Numbered from the stretch's first letter, positions 1 through 7,338 are shown. The stretch: DNA of 64,000 nt from Marinobacter nauticus (GCF_019801015.1 NZ_JAHVJZ010000005.1:1-64000); one strand, 5' to 3'. Notes: a model not told the origin generated them from the letters alone. Translations and numbers: made by a program.

Positions 1-106
1 GCCTAATTCGTCCCCCGAAGGTTCAGAATCATCGTTTCCGCTCGACTTGCATGTGTTAGGCCTGCCGCCAGCGTTCAATCTGAGCCATGATCAAACTCTT
101 CAATTA
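1..106 (-). rRNA. 16S ribosomal RNA, 5' end only
   Basis: Read on the minus strand, the sequence begins with the conserved 16S opening (TTGAAGAGTTTGATCATGG) and continues through the universal stretch GAACGCTGGCGGCAGGCC and ACACATGCAAGTCGAGCG. Position 106 is the approximate mature 5' end by alignment with E. coli. The rest of the gene lies beyond the left edge of the window. The flanking leader and tandem promoters confirm the start of an rrn operon. Confidence 0.97.
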
Positions 107-228
107 AAGATTTTGATTGCTTCCGAAGAAGCTACTCAATGAATACTGAATTAACTTGGTGTCACTCAGTAGCATCGAGAAAATGATGATTTCTCAACAC
201 TGCGTGAGTGCCCACACAGATTGTCTGA

Positions 229-245
229 CTAATTGTTAAAGAACG
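229..245 (-). promoter_or_regulatory. rrn leader boxA antitermination element
   Basis: The minus strand reads GTTCTTTAACAATTAG, close to the E. coli rrn boxA (TGCTCTTTAACAA). It lies about 125 nt upstream of the 16S start and downstream of both promoters. In this family of leaders boxA RNA recruits NusB/NusE and the antitermination complex. The rest of the leader (107-228) carries no ORF and should contain the 16S processing-stem sequences. Confidence 0.85.
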
Positions 246-270
246 TTGCCTCTCTCAAGGCAGGAGGCGC

Positions 271-298
271 ATTCTACGCTTTCCTCCGTCATCGTCAA
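271..298 (-). promoter_or_regulatory. rrn promoter P2 (proximal)
   Basis: On the minus strand a -35 TTGACG (293-298) and a -10 TAGAAT (271-276) are separated by 16 nt, the short spacer typical of rRNA promoters. A GCGCC discriminator follows the -10. It lies about 165 nt upstream of the 16S gene and just upstream of boxA. Assigned by consensus only. Confidence 0.75.
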
Positions 299-407
299 GG
301 GTGTTTTTCAACTTTCCTTTCCGACCGTCGAGTTTTTAACCAGGAGCCCTTCCGGGCCTTGGTGGCTCAGCGTTTTGTTTTCCGCTGTGCCCCGTCGACA
401 GGAGCGC

Positions 408-435
408 ATTATAGGGATGGATTCGGCGGCGGCAA
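408..435 (-). promoter_or_regulatory. rrn promoter P1 (distal)
   Basis: On the minus strand a -35 TTGCCG (430-435) and a perfect -10 TATAAT (408-413) are separated by 16 nt. A GCGC discriminator follows, as in E. coli rrn P1 promoters, where it makes initiation sensitive to ppGpp/DksA. An AT-rich stretch just upstream (about 436-462) resembles an UP element. Together with P2 this gives the classical tandem rrn arrangement. Confidence 0.8.
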
Positions 436-488
436 GGGAAAATTTCAGAAAAATGACTGACCGGACAAAGACACAGCAACCGTACAGC

Positions 489-508
489 TTATCCAGATGT
501 TATCCACA
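489..508 (+). promoter_or_regulatory. Tandem DnaA-box-like sequences upstream of rrn P1
   Basis: A perfect DnaA box TTATCCACA lies at 500-508, preceded by a one-mismatch copy TTATCCAGA at 489-497. They have the same orientation and an 11-nt period, about one helical turn. They sit some 55-75 nt upstream of the P1 -35, between the rrn promoters and the convergent 3' end of the neighbouring gene. No replication-origin features are visible, so a regulatory role or chance are the alternatives. Confidence 0.45.
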
Positions 509-518
509 GAAAAGGGCC

Positions 519-545
519 CAAAACCGGCGTTTCGACGCGGTTTTG
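519..545 (-). terminator. Probable terminator of the outer-membrane protein gene
   Basis: An inverted repeat CAAAACC..GCG/CGC..GGTTTTG (one bulged G, six-base loop) lies about 30 nt past the stop codon of the minus-strand gene at 574. The downstream T run is poor, so this is a modest call. Confidence 0.4.
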
Positions 546-573
546 AACCCTTAACAGAGGAAGGTAACGAGAC

Positions 574-1347
574 TCAGAAGTGCAGAACGCCGTGAATAAA
601 GAGGCCTTCTATATTGATATCCGCGGTCAGGTCGCCCACATCCGCTTCATCCAGGTCCAGATCCAGTACCCGGTAGCCCACTTCCAATCCCAAATCGACC
701 GCCACCAGATCCAAGGTCCAGCCAAGACGGGCCTGGTAATCGAGGAAGCTGGAGTCTGAGTAGCCGGTGCCCTGGAACTCTGCAGCGGCATAAAGGCCGG
801 TTAACGGCAGGTCAACCCGGGCCGCGGCGTAAACCATCGGCATCCACTCATCAAAGCTCTCCTGGGTGGAACCCTCGATAAGAGTCAGCTCGACCTGCTG
901 CAGATACTGAATGGCGGTTGACGCTTTGACTTGCCGCGCGGTCAGACCCAGGTCCAGATCGAAGCCGGTGTCCCACAACTCGTAATAAAGGGTGACATCA
1001 ATATGCTCGTAGTCGAGATCCGTCCAGGTTGTCGCACCACCGGGGATGATCACACCGCCAAACTCAAAGTCGCGCCCCAGTTGTCCCTGACCATCCGTTT
1101 CAAAGCTGACGGTGGCCACCTTTATATTGGGCAAAATCGGCACCGGGTGCTCAAACGCGATGTAGGCCTGGTAGCCGCTGTCATCATCGCTGAGTCCAAG
1201 ATCCTGCTCCAGGTCCACCGGGTCACTGCCCAGCTTGCCACTGGTGCTGCCCTGGAAAGTACCGCCGCCGGCATAAATTCCAAGTACATCGGCCTGGGCC
1301 GGCATCACCGCTGCCGCCAGCAGCCCCGCATACATCCATTGCTTCAT
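574..1347 (-). CDS. Outer-membrane beta-barrel protein, TIGR04219-like
   Basis: Predicted exported outer-membrane protein of 257 residues. The N-terminus has a signal peptide ending AQA before DVLGIYAGGGTF; the Gly-rich GIYAGGG start of the mature part is typical of the TIGR04219 group as I recall it. Alternating hydrophobic strands run to a terminal phenylalanine (GVLHF), the usual Bam recognition end. Start: an AAGGA Shine-Dalgarno precedes two adjacent ATGs; the second gives 7-nt spacing and a clean signal peptide. A longer in-frame ATG at 1371 lacks this. Monocistronic. Function unknown. Confidence 0.8.
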   Translation of the reverse strand: MKQWMYAGLLAAAVMPAQADVLGIYAGGGTFQGSTSGKLGSDPVDLEQDLGLSDDDSGYQAYIAFEHPVPILPNIKVATVSFETDGQGQLGRDFEFGGVIIPGGATTWTDLDYEHIDVTLYYELWDTGFDLDLGLTARQVKASTAIQYLQQVELTLIEGSTQESFDEWMPMVYAAARVDLPLTGLYAAAEFQGTGYSDSSFLDYQARLGWTLDLVAVDLGLEVGYRVLDLDLDEADVGDLTADINIEGLFIHGVLHF

Positions 1348-1529
1348 CATCGCTTCCTTGTGCGTTTCCATGCATTACCGGATGGGTAACACAGGGATGT
1401 TACATAACTTCCCTGGCAACATCACGGCGGCGCGCGACCGGATAAACTTAAGCGTTGTGATCATAAAGGGTGTTATCCACCTTCACGGTGGTCTAGATTG
1501 ACTGCATCCCTGACCGAGAAGGACTGACT

Positions 1530-2288
1530 ATGAGCACAGTATTCCATCTGGACCTGACTCAACCCATGCTCGAAGGCGCCACCCTGGCCATCGTCCCCGG
1601 CGATCCGGAGCGGGTAGAGCGCATCGCCAATCTGATGGACAACCCCAAGCCTTTGGCCAGCACCCGGGAGTTCACCAGTTATCTGGCATATATAGAAGGC
1701 ACACCGGTGGTGATCTGCTCCACCGGGATTGGCGGCCCTTCAACCTCGATTGCCGTCGAGGAACTGGCCCAACTGGGTATCCGCACTTTCCTGAGGATTG
1801 GCACCACCGGCGCCATCCAGCCGGACATTGATGTTGGCAGCCTGATCGTCACCACCGGTTCGGTGCGACTGGACGGTGCAAGCGGACACTTTGCCCCCAT
1901 GGAGTATCCGGCCGTCGCCAATTTCGACTGTACGGCCGCACTGGTGGACGCCGCCAAAACCCAACCGGTTGCTCTGCACACCGGCATTACCGCCAGTTCC
2001 GACACCTTCTACCCGGGTCAGGAGCGTTACGACACCTTCTCCGGCCGAGTGACCCGTCGTTTCCAGGGCTCCATGGAGGAGTGGCAGGCTCTGGGCGTGC
2101 TGAACTACGAAATGGAATCCGCCACCCTTCTCACCATGTGTGCAGCGCTGGGCCTGAAAGCGGGTTGTGTGGCTGGCGTGATCGTGAATCGCACGCAGCA
2201 AGAGATCCCCAGTCCGGAATTGATGAAGCAAACTGAGGTGACCGCCATTACCACCGTGGTGGATGCGGCCAGGCGTTTGTTATCCTGA
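1530..2288 (+). CDS. udp: Uridine phosphorylase
   Basis: Cytosolic nucleoside phosphorylase that converts uridine and phosphate to uracil and ribose-1-phosphate in pyrimidine salvage. Its 252 residues match the usual length, with close similarity to E. coli Udp throughout. The phosphate-binding GDPER is near residue 24, GTTGAIQ near 93, and the nucleoside-binding [10 protein letters not shown] near 195. AGAAGGA precedes the ATG with 6-nt spacing. It is followed by a strong terminator, so it appears monocistronic. Upstream, TGTGATCATAAA at about 1456 resembles half a CRP site, but the second half-site is absent. Confidence 0.97.
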   Translation: MSTVFHLDLTQPMLEGATLAIVPGDPERVERIANLMDNPKPLASTREFTSYLAYIEGTPVVICSTGIGGPSTSIAVEELAQLGIRTFLRIGTTGAIQPDIDVGSLIVTTGSVRLDGASGHFAPMEYPAVANFDCTAALVDAAKTQPVALHTGITASSDTFYPGQERYDTFSGRVTRRFQGSMEEWQALGVLNYEMESATLLTMCAALGLKAGCVAGVIVNRTQQEIPSPELMKQTEVTAITTVVDAARRLLS

Positions 2289-2293
2289 AACGC

Positions 2294-2320
2294 AAAAAGG
2301 CGCCGTTAAGGCGCCTTTTT
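2294..2320. terminator. Bidirectional rho-independent terminator
   Basis: A perfect stem AAAAAGGCGCC/GGCGCCTTTTT with a five-base loop, flanked by A and T runs on both sides. It closes udp (plus) and the small minus-strand gene ending at 2338. Confidence 0.9.
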
Positions 2321-2337
2321 CGTGCTCGTCAGCCGGT

Positions 2338-2430
2338 TCAGAAGGCTTGGACGATCACGTACAGAAACACGCTGATACCGCCGAAGATTGCGGCGACAAA
2401 ACCGTCCATATGCTTGTTTTTGTTGCTCAT
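2338..2430 (-). CDS. 30-residue single-span membrane peptide
   Basis: A short ORF encodes 30 residues: a polar, Lys-rich head (MSNKNKHMDG) followed by one hydrophobic segment (FVAAIFGG through FLYVIVQAF) long enough to cross the membrane. A good AAGGA Shine-Dalgarno stands 6 nt before the ATG, and the shared terminator at 2294-2320 lies 18 nt after the stop, so the unit looks complete. I do not recognise a family. Size and shape resemble small oxidase-subunit-like or stress-response membrane peptides, but nothing nearby indicates a partner. Confidence 0.6.
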   Translation of the reverse strand: MSNKNKHMDGFVAAIFGGISVFLYVIVQAF

Positions 2431-2551
2431 GGCTTGTCCTTTTACTGCAGGTGAAGCCGCAGGGCGGCAGAGGCTTTCGATTATATCGAGGCCCCACACT
2501 GCGAAAAGGAAAACCGGTCAGCGGGGTGCGGATCTTTTAACCGGATCACGA

Positions 2552-2827
2552 TTAATCCAGTGCGGCTTTTAACTCCGCTTTGTGCTCATGCGCCCACTCG
2601 GCATTTAATCCCCCCCAGGCCTGGATCTCGTAATAGCCATCGTTGTGACGAATGCCGTCTTCGACAAACTGCACACGAACGCCGAGACCCGGCAGCGCTT
2701 TGAGAATGTCCTGGATGGTTCGTCGCGGCCAGCCGAGGTGACGGATCAAAGCTGGCACGGAAGGGCGTTCCAGCTCTTCGATGGCCAACAGCAGCAGTAC
2801 GCGGCGACAAAAGGTGGGGTTCAGCAT
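2552..2827 (-). CDS. Small winged-helix DNA-binding protein
   Basis: The product has 91 residues. The N-terminal two thirds look like a winged helix-turn-helix: hydrophobic helix RRVLLLLAIEELE, then SVPALIRHLGWPRRTIQDILKAL as turn and recognition helix, then a beta wing (VRVQFV.DG..). The C-terminal tail contains HNDGYYEIQAWGG. A GGAGAGGGA Shine-Dalgarno precedes the ATG. Similar small proteins occur in Shewanella-type genomes without an assigned function, by memory. It is not obviously cotranscribed with the upstream hsp20 gene, which ends in its own terminator. Confidence 0.75.
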   Translation of the reverse strand: MLNPTFCRRVLLLLAIEELERPSVPALIRHLGWPRRTIQDILKALPGLGVRVQFVEDGIRHNDGYYEIQAWGGLNAEWAHEHKAELKAALD

Positions 2828-2880
2828 GGACAGTCCCTCTCCAATAGGTGGGCAGACACCATACCGAATTGAACCGGTTA

Positions 2881-2907
2881 AAAAAAGTGCGCACCGAAGT
2901 GCGCACT
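2881..2907 (-). terminator. Terminator of the hsp20 gene
   Basis: On the minus strand a 9-bp stem AGTGCGCAC/GTGCGCACT closes a TTCG tetraloop and is followed by at least six Ts. It lies 15 nt beyond the hsp20 stop. Confidence 0.92.
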
Positions 2908-2922
2908 GGGATGATCACATTG

Positions 2923-3390
2923 TTACGGTTCAAACCGGATTGGAATCGGGCGCTGTTGCATCTTCACTGCATCGGATTTGGGGATCTCTACGGTCAGTAC
3001 CCCCTTTTCATAGTGCGCCCGAATCGCTTCGGGATCGCGAACCGCAAAAGGCAGGACCACCGTCCGTTGATAGCTGCCGTAGTGCCGTTCGCTCATATGG
3101 TAATCATCCGTCTCCTTGGCTTTCTCGGTTTCCCGGCGCGCTTTCAGGCTGAGTCGGTCTCCCACGCAGGTCAGTTCGATCTCCTTTTCACTGAACCCGG
3201 GCAGATCCGCCTTCAGAACCAGTTTCTCCTCCTCTTCCTTAAGGTCCACTGCGGGGAGCAAGACATCAGACACCTCTCCCCACAGTGGCAGCCAATCCCT
3301 GTCCCAACGATCAGACAGGGTCGGCATACGCTGCGCCAGTCGGCCGAAAGGGTGGTCCAGGCCAGTAACACTCGGGTTACGCTTTTTCAT
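2923..3390 (-). CDS. Small heat-shock protein, Hsp20/alpha-crystallin family
   Basis: ATP-independent holdase chaperone that binds unfolding proteins and assembles into oligomers. The 155-residue product has an N-terminal arm with hydrophobic residues (about 1-50), an alpha-crystallin domain (about 52-140) ending in the conserved GVLTVEIPK, and a C-terminal I-P-I (I-x-I) anchoring motif. The start chosen is the ATG at 3390, 5 nt after GGAGG; the open frame extends further upstream without a comparable site. A strong terminator follows. I could not identify a convincing sigma-32 promoter in the short upstream gap. Confidence 0.9.
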   Translation of the reverse strand: MKKRNPSVTGLDHPFGRLAQRMPTLSDRWDRDWLPLWGEVSDVLLPAVDLKEEEEKLVLKADLPGFSEKEIELTCVGDRLSLKARRETEKAKETDDYHMSERHYGSYQRTVVLPFAVRDPEAIRAHYEKGVLTVEIPKSDAVKMQQRPIPIRFEP

Positions 3391-3471
3391 ACGCCCCTCC
3401 GTCTGTCTCATGGACCTCTTTAAAGATAAATGCTGACAGCAACCACTGCCGTAATCGGCTTGACCGGGATC

Positions 3472-3498
3472 AAAAAGCCCGGCGATTTTGCCGGGCTT
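3472..3498 (-). terminator. Terminator of the HlyD/DUF3302 operon
   Basis: On the minus strand AAGCCCGGC/GCCGGGCTT is a 9-bp stem with a six-base loop followed by a T run. It lies about 18 nt past the HlyD-family stop codon. Confidence 0.9.
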
Positions 3499-3515
3499 GT
3501 TCATTACCGTACCGA

Positions 3516-4511
3516 TCAGTGCTCAAGGAAGAGGTAGTTCTGCCAACTCTTCATCCGCAGCAGTACCCGACGAATGATGGAGACATGGGTAAAGCTGTCG
3601 GAGTACACCGCAATTTCCGCGTGGGCACCATCCGGCAGTTCCAGCTCGGTAATTTCATCGAGCAGAGACACTTCAACAAATGCGCGACCGCGACGGATCA
3701 GCAGGTCGGAACTGAGCAACGTGCCCGAAGCCTGGATCTGACCCTCGGCAATATTGGGGAGCACCTGGCTCACCTGCGCCTTGAACACCCGTCCTGGTAT
3801 CGCCTCAAAAATCACTTCCGCTTCGTATCCCGCCTTCAGGCGCAACAGAGATTTCTGGTTAAAGGCGCCCACAAAGCGGTCTTCCTCTTCGTTGATGAAC
3901 ACCATCACCGGTCGCAACGGCAAAGGCACTGCCATCATCCCCGGGCGTAACGCCATCTGAGTGACGTAACCGTCGTCCGGTGCCCGCACCACGGTTTCCG
4001 CCAGATCGACCTGCGCCTTGTCCAACAACGCTTTGGTTCGCTGCACCTGCGCTTCGGCAGTGAGGTACAGCTGACGCCGGTTGTCCAGTTCCAGCTCAGT
4101 AAAGGCACCGCCACGCTTAAAGCCCTCTTCGTAACGCTTGAAGGCGGCCAGGGTACGGTCACGCTCGGACTCAGCGGCAGTCAGCTCTGCCAGGTAGCGA
4201 TCGACTTCATCGCGGAACCGGGCGTCATCAATCCGGAACAACACGTCACCCTTCTGCAATGGCTGATTGGGCTGTACCGGCACCTCGACCACGATGCCCC
4301 GCACAGTGGGCACGATCGGCGTAGCCACGTACACCTGGCGGGCAAGGGGAGTAAAGGGGTGGTTGTAGTTCATCAGCAGCAACAGCGTGCCGATCAGCAC
4401 CACGCCTCCCAATACCGCGGTGGGCACCGTCCATTTATTGAGAGGAATGTTGAAGACTTTGAATACCCCGACGCACAAGGCGGCGTAAGTCAGAATAAGC
4501 AGCAGATCCAT
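3516..4511 (-). CDS. HlyD-family membrane fusion protein, YibH/YiaV type
   Basis: Inner-membrane-anchored periplasmic adaptor of 331 residues. Two N-terminal hydrophobic segments (about 3-20 and 30-48) precede a lipoyl-like half-motif (VEVPVQPNQPLQKGDVLF, about 75-92), a coiled-coil hairpin (about 97-165, Glu/Arg/Leu-rich), the second lipoyl half (VRAPDDGYV) and a beta-barrel domain. Its start overlaps the stop of the DUF3302 gene (TGATG), the same pairing as E. coli yibI-yibH and yiaW-yiaV. No dedicated transporter or outer-membrane partner is adjacent. Substrate unknown. Confidence 0.88.
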   Translation of the reverse strand: MDLLLILTYAALCVGVFKVFNIPLNKWTVPTAVLGGVVLIGTLLLLMNYNHPFTPLARQVYVATPIVPTVRGIVVEVPVQPNQPLQKGDVLFRIDDARFRDEVDRYLAELTAAESERDRTLAAFKRYEEGFKRGGAFTELELDNRRQLYLTAEAQVQRTKALLDKAQVDLAETVVRAPDDGYVTQMALRPGMMAVPLPLRPVMVFINEEEDRFVGAFNQKSLLRLKAGYEAEVIFEAIPGRVFKAQVSQVLPNIAEGQIQASGTLLSSDLLIRRGRAFVEVSLLDEITELELPDGAHAEIAVYSDSFTHVSIIRRVLLRMKSWQNYLFLEH

Positions 4512-4882
4512 CAGGCACCTCCCTGGCCACGGCGGACTTCGGCTTTCAGCTCCGCCAGTTCACTGCGCAGCTGGGCCACCTGGGTTTCCAGCTCGGTTTC
4601 CCGATCTTCAAGGGCGGTCTCCCGGCGCTCCAGGGCTTCCTGACGCTCAATAAAACCCCAGCCACGCTCAGACCGGTAGAGCGTGGCCCAGATCCACAGG
4701 AACGGCCAGATGGCGTGCAGGGTAAACAGACTGACCCACCCGGCGACGTGGATGGCATCCTGATGCGGATGGTCGCGGTGTTTGGCAATTTCGTAAGGGA
4801 TATCGTGGATGGCGATGATGCCGTAAAACAGCACCAACCCCACAAAGACGAGCAACCCCAGGGCAAAGTAATCGAGAAACAT
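4511..4882 (-). CDS. DUF3302 inner-membrane protein, YibI/YiaW type
   Basis: The 123-residue protein has two membrane spans (about 5-25 and 47-68) and a charged C-terminal coiled coil (about 80-120, repeated Glu/Arg heptads). The segment IHDIPYEIAKHRDHPHQDA followed by HVAGWVSLFTLHAIWPF matches E. coli YibI/YiaW very closely. It is the first gene of a two-gene operon with the HlyD-type adaptor and probably helps position it. The molecular function of the family is not established. Confidence 0.9.
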   Translation of the reverse strand: MFLDYFALGLLVFVGLVLFYGIIAIHDIPYEIAKHRDHPHQDAIHVAGWVSLFTLHAIWPFLWIWATLYRSERGWGFIERQEALERRETALEDRETELETQVAQLRSELAELKAEVRRGQGGA

Positions 4883-4930
4883 CGGTGGCTCCTTTTCCGA
4901 TGATGTTCACTGTCCACTCTGCCCCAGAGC

Positions 4931-5776
4931 TTAGTTCAAATCCAGATCTCTTCCTTCTTTCAATAGATTACGGACGGATTCGATCAGTTCGCGATTCTCG
5001 CTTTGCTCATTCCAGGCACAGAACACCTGACGCTCTACGGTGGGTTCACCCTCCACCAGTTGGAGATGGCCATCCTGGATCAGGGACGCCACCCGATCTT
5101 CCGGCAGATAGGCGCTGCCACCACAACTGAGCAAAAAGCGCAGAGCGATGTGGCTGGTGCTCACCCGCAGCACGGGCTGCGGTGTCGGGCCACTCTGACG
5201 CGCCAGTCGGATATCAAACGCCGTGCCCCAGTCGACGTGAACATAGTCGGTCATGCTGGCGTCGGCCGCGGTCGTCACCGGCAGCAAGCGCACGCAGGGC
5301 AGCTCTTCAATCGCCAGCCCTTCCGCTTTTGGCGGATCAAACATCACCGCCAGATCCAGCGTGCGCTCAAGCAACTGGCGGGTCAGTTGAGCCGACGGCA
5401 GCGAATCTGCCCGCATCGCCAGTTCCGGCATCGCCTGATGGATGCGTGGCAAGGCTTCACTCAATACCCCGTCCCAGATATTCGCGGTACCGCCGATCGC
5501 CAACTGCTTATGCTGGTCTTCGCCGAGGGCCACCTCAAGCCGGGCCCGTTCCAGGTTGCTCAAAATCGCTTCAGCATGCGGCAGCAGACGCTCCCCGGCG
5601 GCGGTCAGCGTCAATTGACTGCGCTGACGGGCAAACAGGGCAACCCCGAGGTTCTGCTCAAGCTGTCGAATCCGAAAGCTGACAGCGGATTGGGTCAGGT
5701 AGAGGTTCTCCGCAGCCCGGCTGAATCGGCCGGCTTTGTAGACCTCCATAAAGGTTTTAAGAAGCTCTGTATCCAT
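4931..5776 (-). CDS. hdfR: LysR-type regulator HdfR
   Basis: The 281-residue LysR-type transcription factor has an N-terminal helix-turn-helix (about 1-60; MDTELLKTFMEV and YLTQSAVSFRIRQLEQ are almost identical to E. coli HdfR) and a C-terminal effector-binding domain. E. coli HdfR represses flhDC under H-NS control and activates gltBD. Here it diverges from a RimK-like gene, with maoP beyond that, whereas in E. coli hdfR and maoP are direct neighbours. An A-tract palindrome at 5794-5810 lies 18 nt upstream of its start and is a candidate autoregulatory site. Confidence 0.88.
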   Translation of the reverse strand: MDTELLKTFMEVYKAGRFSRAAENLYLTQSAVSFRIRQLEQNLGVALFARQRSQLTLTAAGERLLPHAEAILSNLERARLEVALGEDQHKQLAIGGTANIWDGVLSEALPRIHQAMPELAMRADSLPSAQLTRQLLERTLDLAVMFDPPKAEGLAIEELPCVRLLPVTTAADASMTDYVHVDWGTAFDIRLARQSGPTPQPVLRVSTSHIALRFLLSCGGSAYLPEDRVASLIQDGHLQLVEGEPTVERQVFCAWNEQSENRELIESVRNLLKEGRDLDLN

Positions 5777-5793
5777 AGTTTCGCTTTCGTTAG

Positions 5794-5810
5794 GCGCAAA
5801 AATTTTTCGC
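5794..5810. repeat. A-tract palindrome, copy 1 (hdfR side)
   Basis: GCGCAAAAATTTTTCGC is a near-perfect palindrome in the divergent hdfR/rimK-like promoter region. A very similar sequence recurs at 6884-6901 just before maoP, after the intervening ligase gene. Possible roles are an HdfR operator or a site related to the MaoP system; neither is proven. Confidence 0.55.
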
Positions 5811-5930
5811 TTTGGCGTTTGGCCATGAGCCCTATACTAGCCGCCCCCCAAACCGGCGGGCCAGCACCGAGTCGAAATTTGCAGTAAGACTTTGATATTA
5901 AACAACTTAACTTTTACCGGAGATCACCCC

Positions 5931-6869
5931 ATGCGCGGCTGGATCATCTACAAAGATTGCGCCACTCTGCTTAAGCCTGAGCGCTACGAAATTGACCGCT
6001 TTATGGAAGAAGCCGCCAAGCAGAACATCCAACTGGAAGTGTACGCCCCCGAAGACTTTGACCTTGAGGTCACTCAGGGTGGCGACCGTAGCATTCTGCT
6101 GCATGGGGAGCGAGTCTCTCTGCCTGACTTTGTGCTTCCCCGCATGGGTTCCGGCACCACTTACTTCGCACTGGCTCTGATCCGCCACCTGGAGCGCCTT
6201 GGCGTTTACGTGGTGAATCAGTCCCACAGCATCGAAGCGGTAAAAGATAAGCTGTTTACCCAGCAGATTCTGGCTCAGGAAAACCTGCCCACCCCGAACA
6301 CCATGCTGGTGAAGTTCCCGGTGGATGTCGAGCTGGTCAAGAAATCTCTGGGTTTCCCGGTGGTGATCAAAACCCTGTCCGGCAGTCAGGGCAGCGGCGT
6401 ATTCCTGTCCAAGGATGCCAGTGAATTCAATGATCTGATGCAGCTGATTGAATCCACGGCGCCCAACGCCAACATCATTCTGCAGGAGTTCATCAAAGCG
6501 TCTCACGGGCGTGACCTGCGTGTGTTCACCATTGGTGGCCGTGCGGTGGCCTGCTTTGAGCGCATTGCCAAAGATGGTGACTTCAAAGCCAACTACAGCA
6601 ACGGTGGCAGCCTGAAGCCTACCGAGATGACTCCCGAGATTGAGTGGCTGGCCACCCAATGCTCCCGTGCTGTTGGCCTGGATGTCGCCGGCATCGACCT
6701 GCTGTTTGACACCGACCACTTCAAGATCTGCGAAGCCAACTCTTCCCCGGGCTTTGAGGGTCTGGAAAAAGTGGTCGATATCAACATCCCGCAGGAGATT
6801 TTCCACTTTATCCGTATCCGTCTGGGCCTGTTCGACAGCCCCAAGTCTCAGGCCAAAGCCGAGGCATAA
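5931..6869 (+). CDS. RimK-family ATP-grasp ligase
   Basis: Predicted cytosolic ATP-grasp enzyme of 312 residues related to RimK alpha-L-glutamate ligases, which add Glu to a carboxyl end of a protein or small molecule using ATP. Seen are an N-terminal pre-ATP-grasp domain (MRGWIIYKD to about 95), the ATP-binding region (VVIKTLSGSQGSGV, about 140-155; LQEFI; GRDLRVFTIGG, about 195-205) and the metal-binding end (GIDLLFD...KICEANSSPGFEG, about 255-280). Start: ATG at 5931 with CGGAGA 7 nt upstream; an earlier in-frame ATG at 5892 has no such site. It lies between hdfR and maoP. The substrate cannot be read from sequence; ribosomal protein S6 is only one option. Confidence 0.85.
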   Translation: MRGWIIYKDCATLLKPERYEIDRFMEEAAKQNIQLEVYAPEDFDLEVTQGGDRSILLHGERVSLPDFVLPRMGSGTTYFALALIRHLERLGVYVVNQSHSIEAVKDKLFTQQILAQENLPTPNTMLVKFPVDVELVKKSLGFPVVIKTLSGSQGSGVFLSKDASEFNDLMQLIESTAPNANIILQEFIKASHGRDLRVFTIGGRAVACFERIAKDGDFKANYSNGGSLKPTEMTPEIEWLATQCSRAVGLDVAGIDLLFDTDHFKICEANSSPGFEGLEKVVDINIPQEIFHFIRIRLGLFDSPKSQAKAEA

Positions 6870-6883
6870 GAAACCTTTGCCCA

Positions 6884-6901
6884 TAGCGCGAAAATTTTTT
6901 G
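6884..6901. repeat. A-tract palindrome, copy 2 (maoP side)
   Basis: TAGCGCGAAAATTTTTTG closely resembles the element at 5791-5810 (TAGGCGCAAAAATTTTTCGC), including T-rich downstream sequence (GTTTTAGC versus CTTTGGC). It sits 15 nt past the ligase stop and about 75 nt before maoP. Confidence 0.55.
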
Positions 6902-6905
6902 TTTT

Positions 6906-6947
6906 AGCTGTCACGCGGCTCTCATATATTTTTGCCAGCGTGACGCT
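6906..6947. promoter_or_regulatory. Inverted repeat in the maoP promoter region
   Basis: AGCTGTCACGC (6906-6916) and GCGTGACGCT (6938-6947) form an inverted repeat across 21 AT-rich bases that include CATATATT, a plausible -10 region. It looks like an operator or a dimer-binding site directly upstream of maoP. In E. coli the MaoP target maoS lies in this neighbourhood, so this element and the A-tract palindrome are the natural candidates. Confidence 0.45.
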
Positions 6948-6975
6948 AACTCTGATTCATTGAGGCTGAAAACAC

Positions 6976-7332
6976 ATGACTGCAAGTCAAAGCTTTAGCT
7001 CTACGCAAAAATTCTTTGATAACCGTCATTTTCCACGTGGGTTCCGTCGTAGCGGTACCTTTACCATCAACGAGGCCGACCTGCTGGAACGCCACGGTCA
7101 GGCGATGATGTCCCTGTCCAACGGCAGCCGTGCACCGAGCACCGACGATGAAATTCACTTTGTGGAGTTTGTTCAGGGCAAAGTGGAAGGCTGTACGCCG
7201 CTGGAGCGCCTTTGGGCCAAGTACCTGAAAGCGAGCCTGGGCAAACGTCTTATCACCATCAGTGGCAGCCCCCGCGGCACCAATGACGACAGTGATGACG
7301 ACAACAGCAGCAGCGACGACCTGGACGACTGA
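6976..7332 (+). CDS. maoP: Macrodomain Ori protein MaoP (YifE)
   Basis: The 118-residue protein resembles E. coli MaoP/YifE: KFFDNRHFPRGFRRSG, then FTINEADLLERHGQA, and LERLWAKYL in the middle. It ends in a very acidic Asp/Ser tail (DDSDDDNSSSDDLDD), a feature shared with the E. coli protein in shorter form. In E. coli MaoP acts with the maoS site to organise the Ori macrodomain of the chromosome. It is followed by a strong terminator. The presence of hdfR one gene away supports orthology. Confidence 0.92.
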   Translation: MTASQSFSSTQKFFDNRHFPRGFRRSGTFTINEADLLERHGQAMMSLSNGSRAPSTDDEIHFVEFVQGKVEGCTPLERLWAKYLKASLGKRLITISGSPRGTNDDSDDDNSSSDDLDD

Positions 7333-7338
7333 TGCCTG

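Noticed and set aside
1450-1470. CRP site upstream of udp (TGTGATCATAAA)
   Set aside because: Only the left half-site is present; the expected TCACA at N6 is missing.
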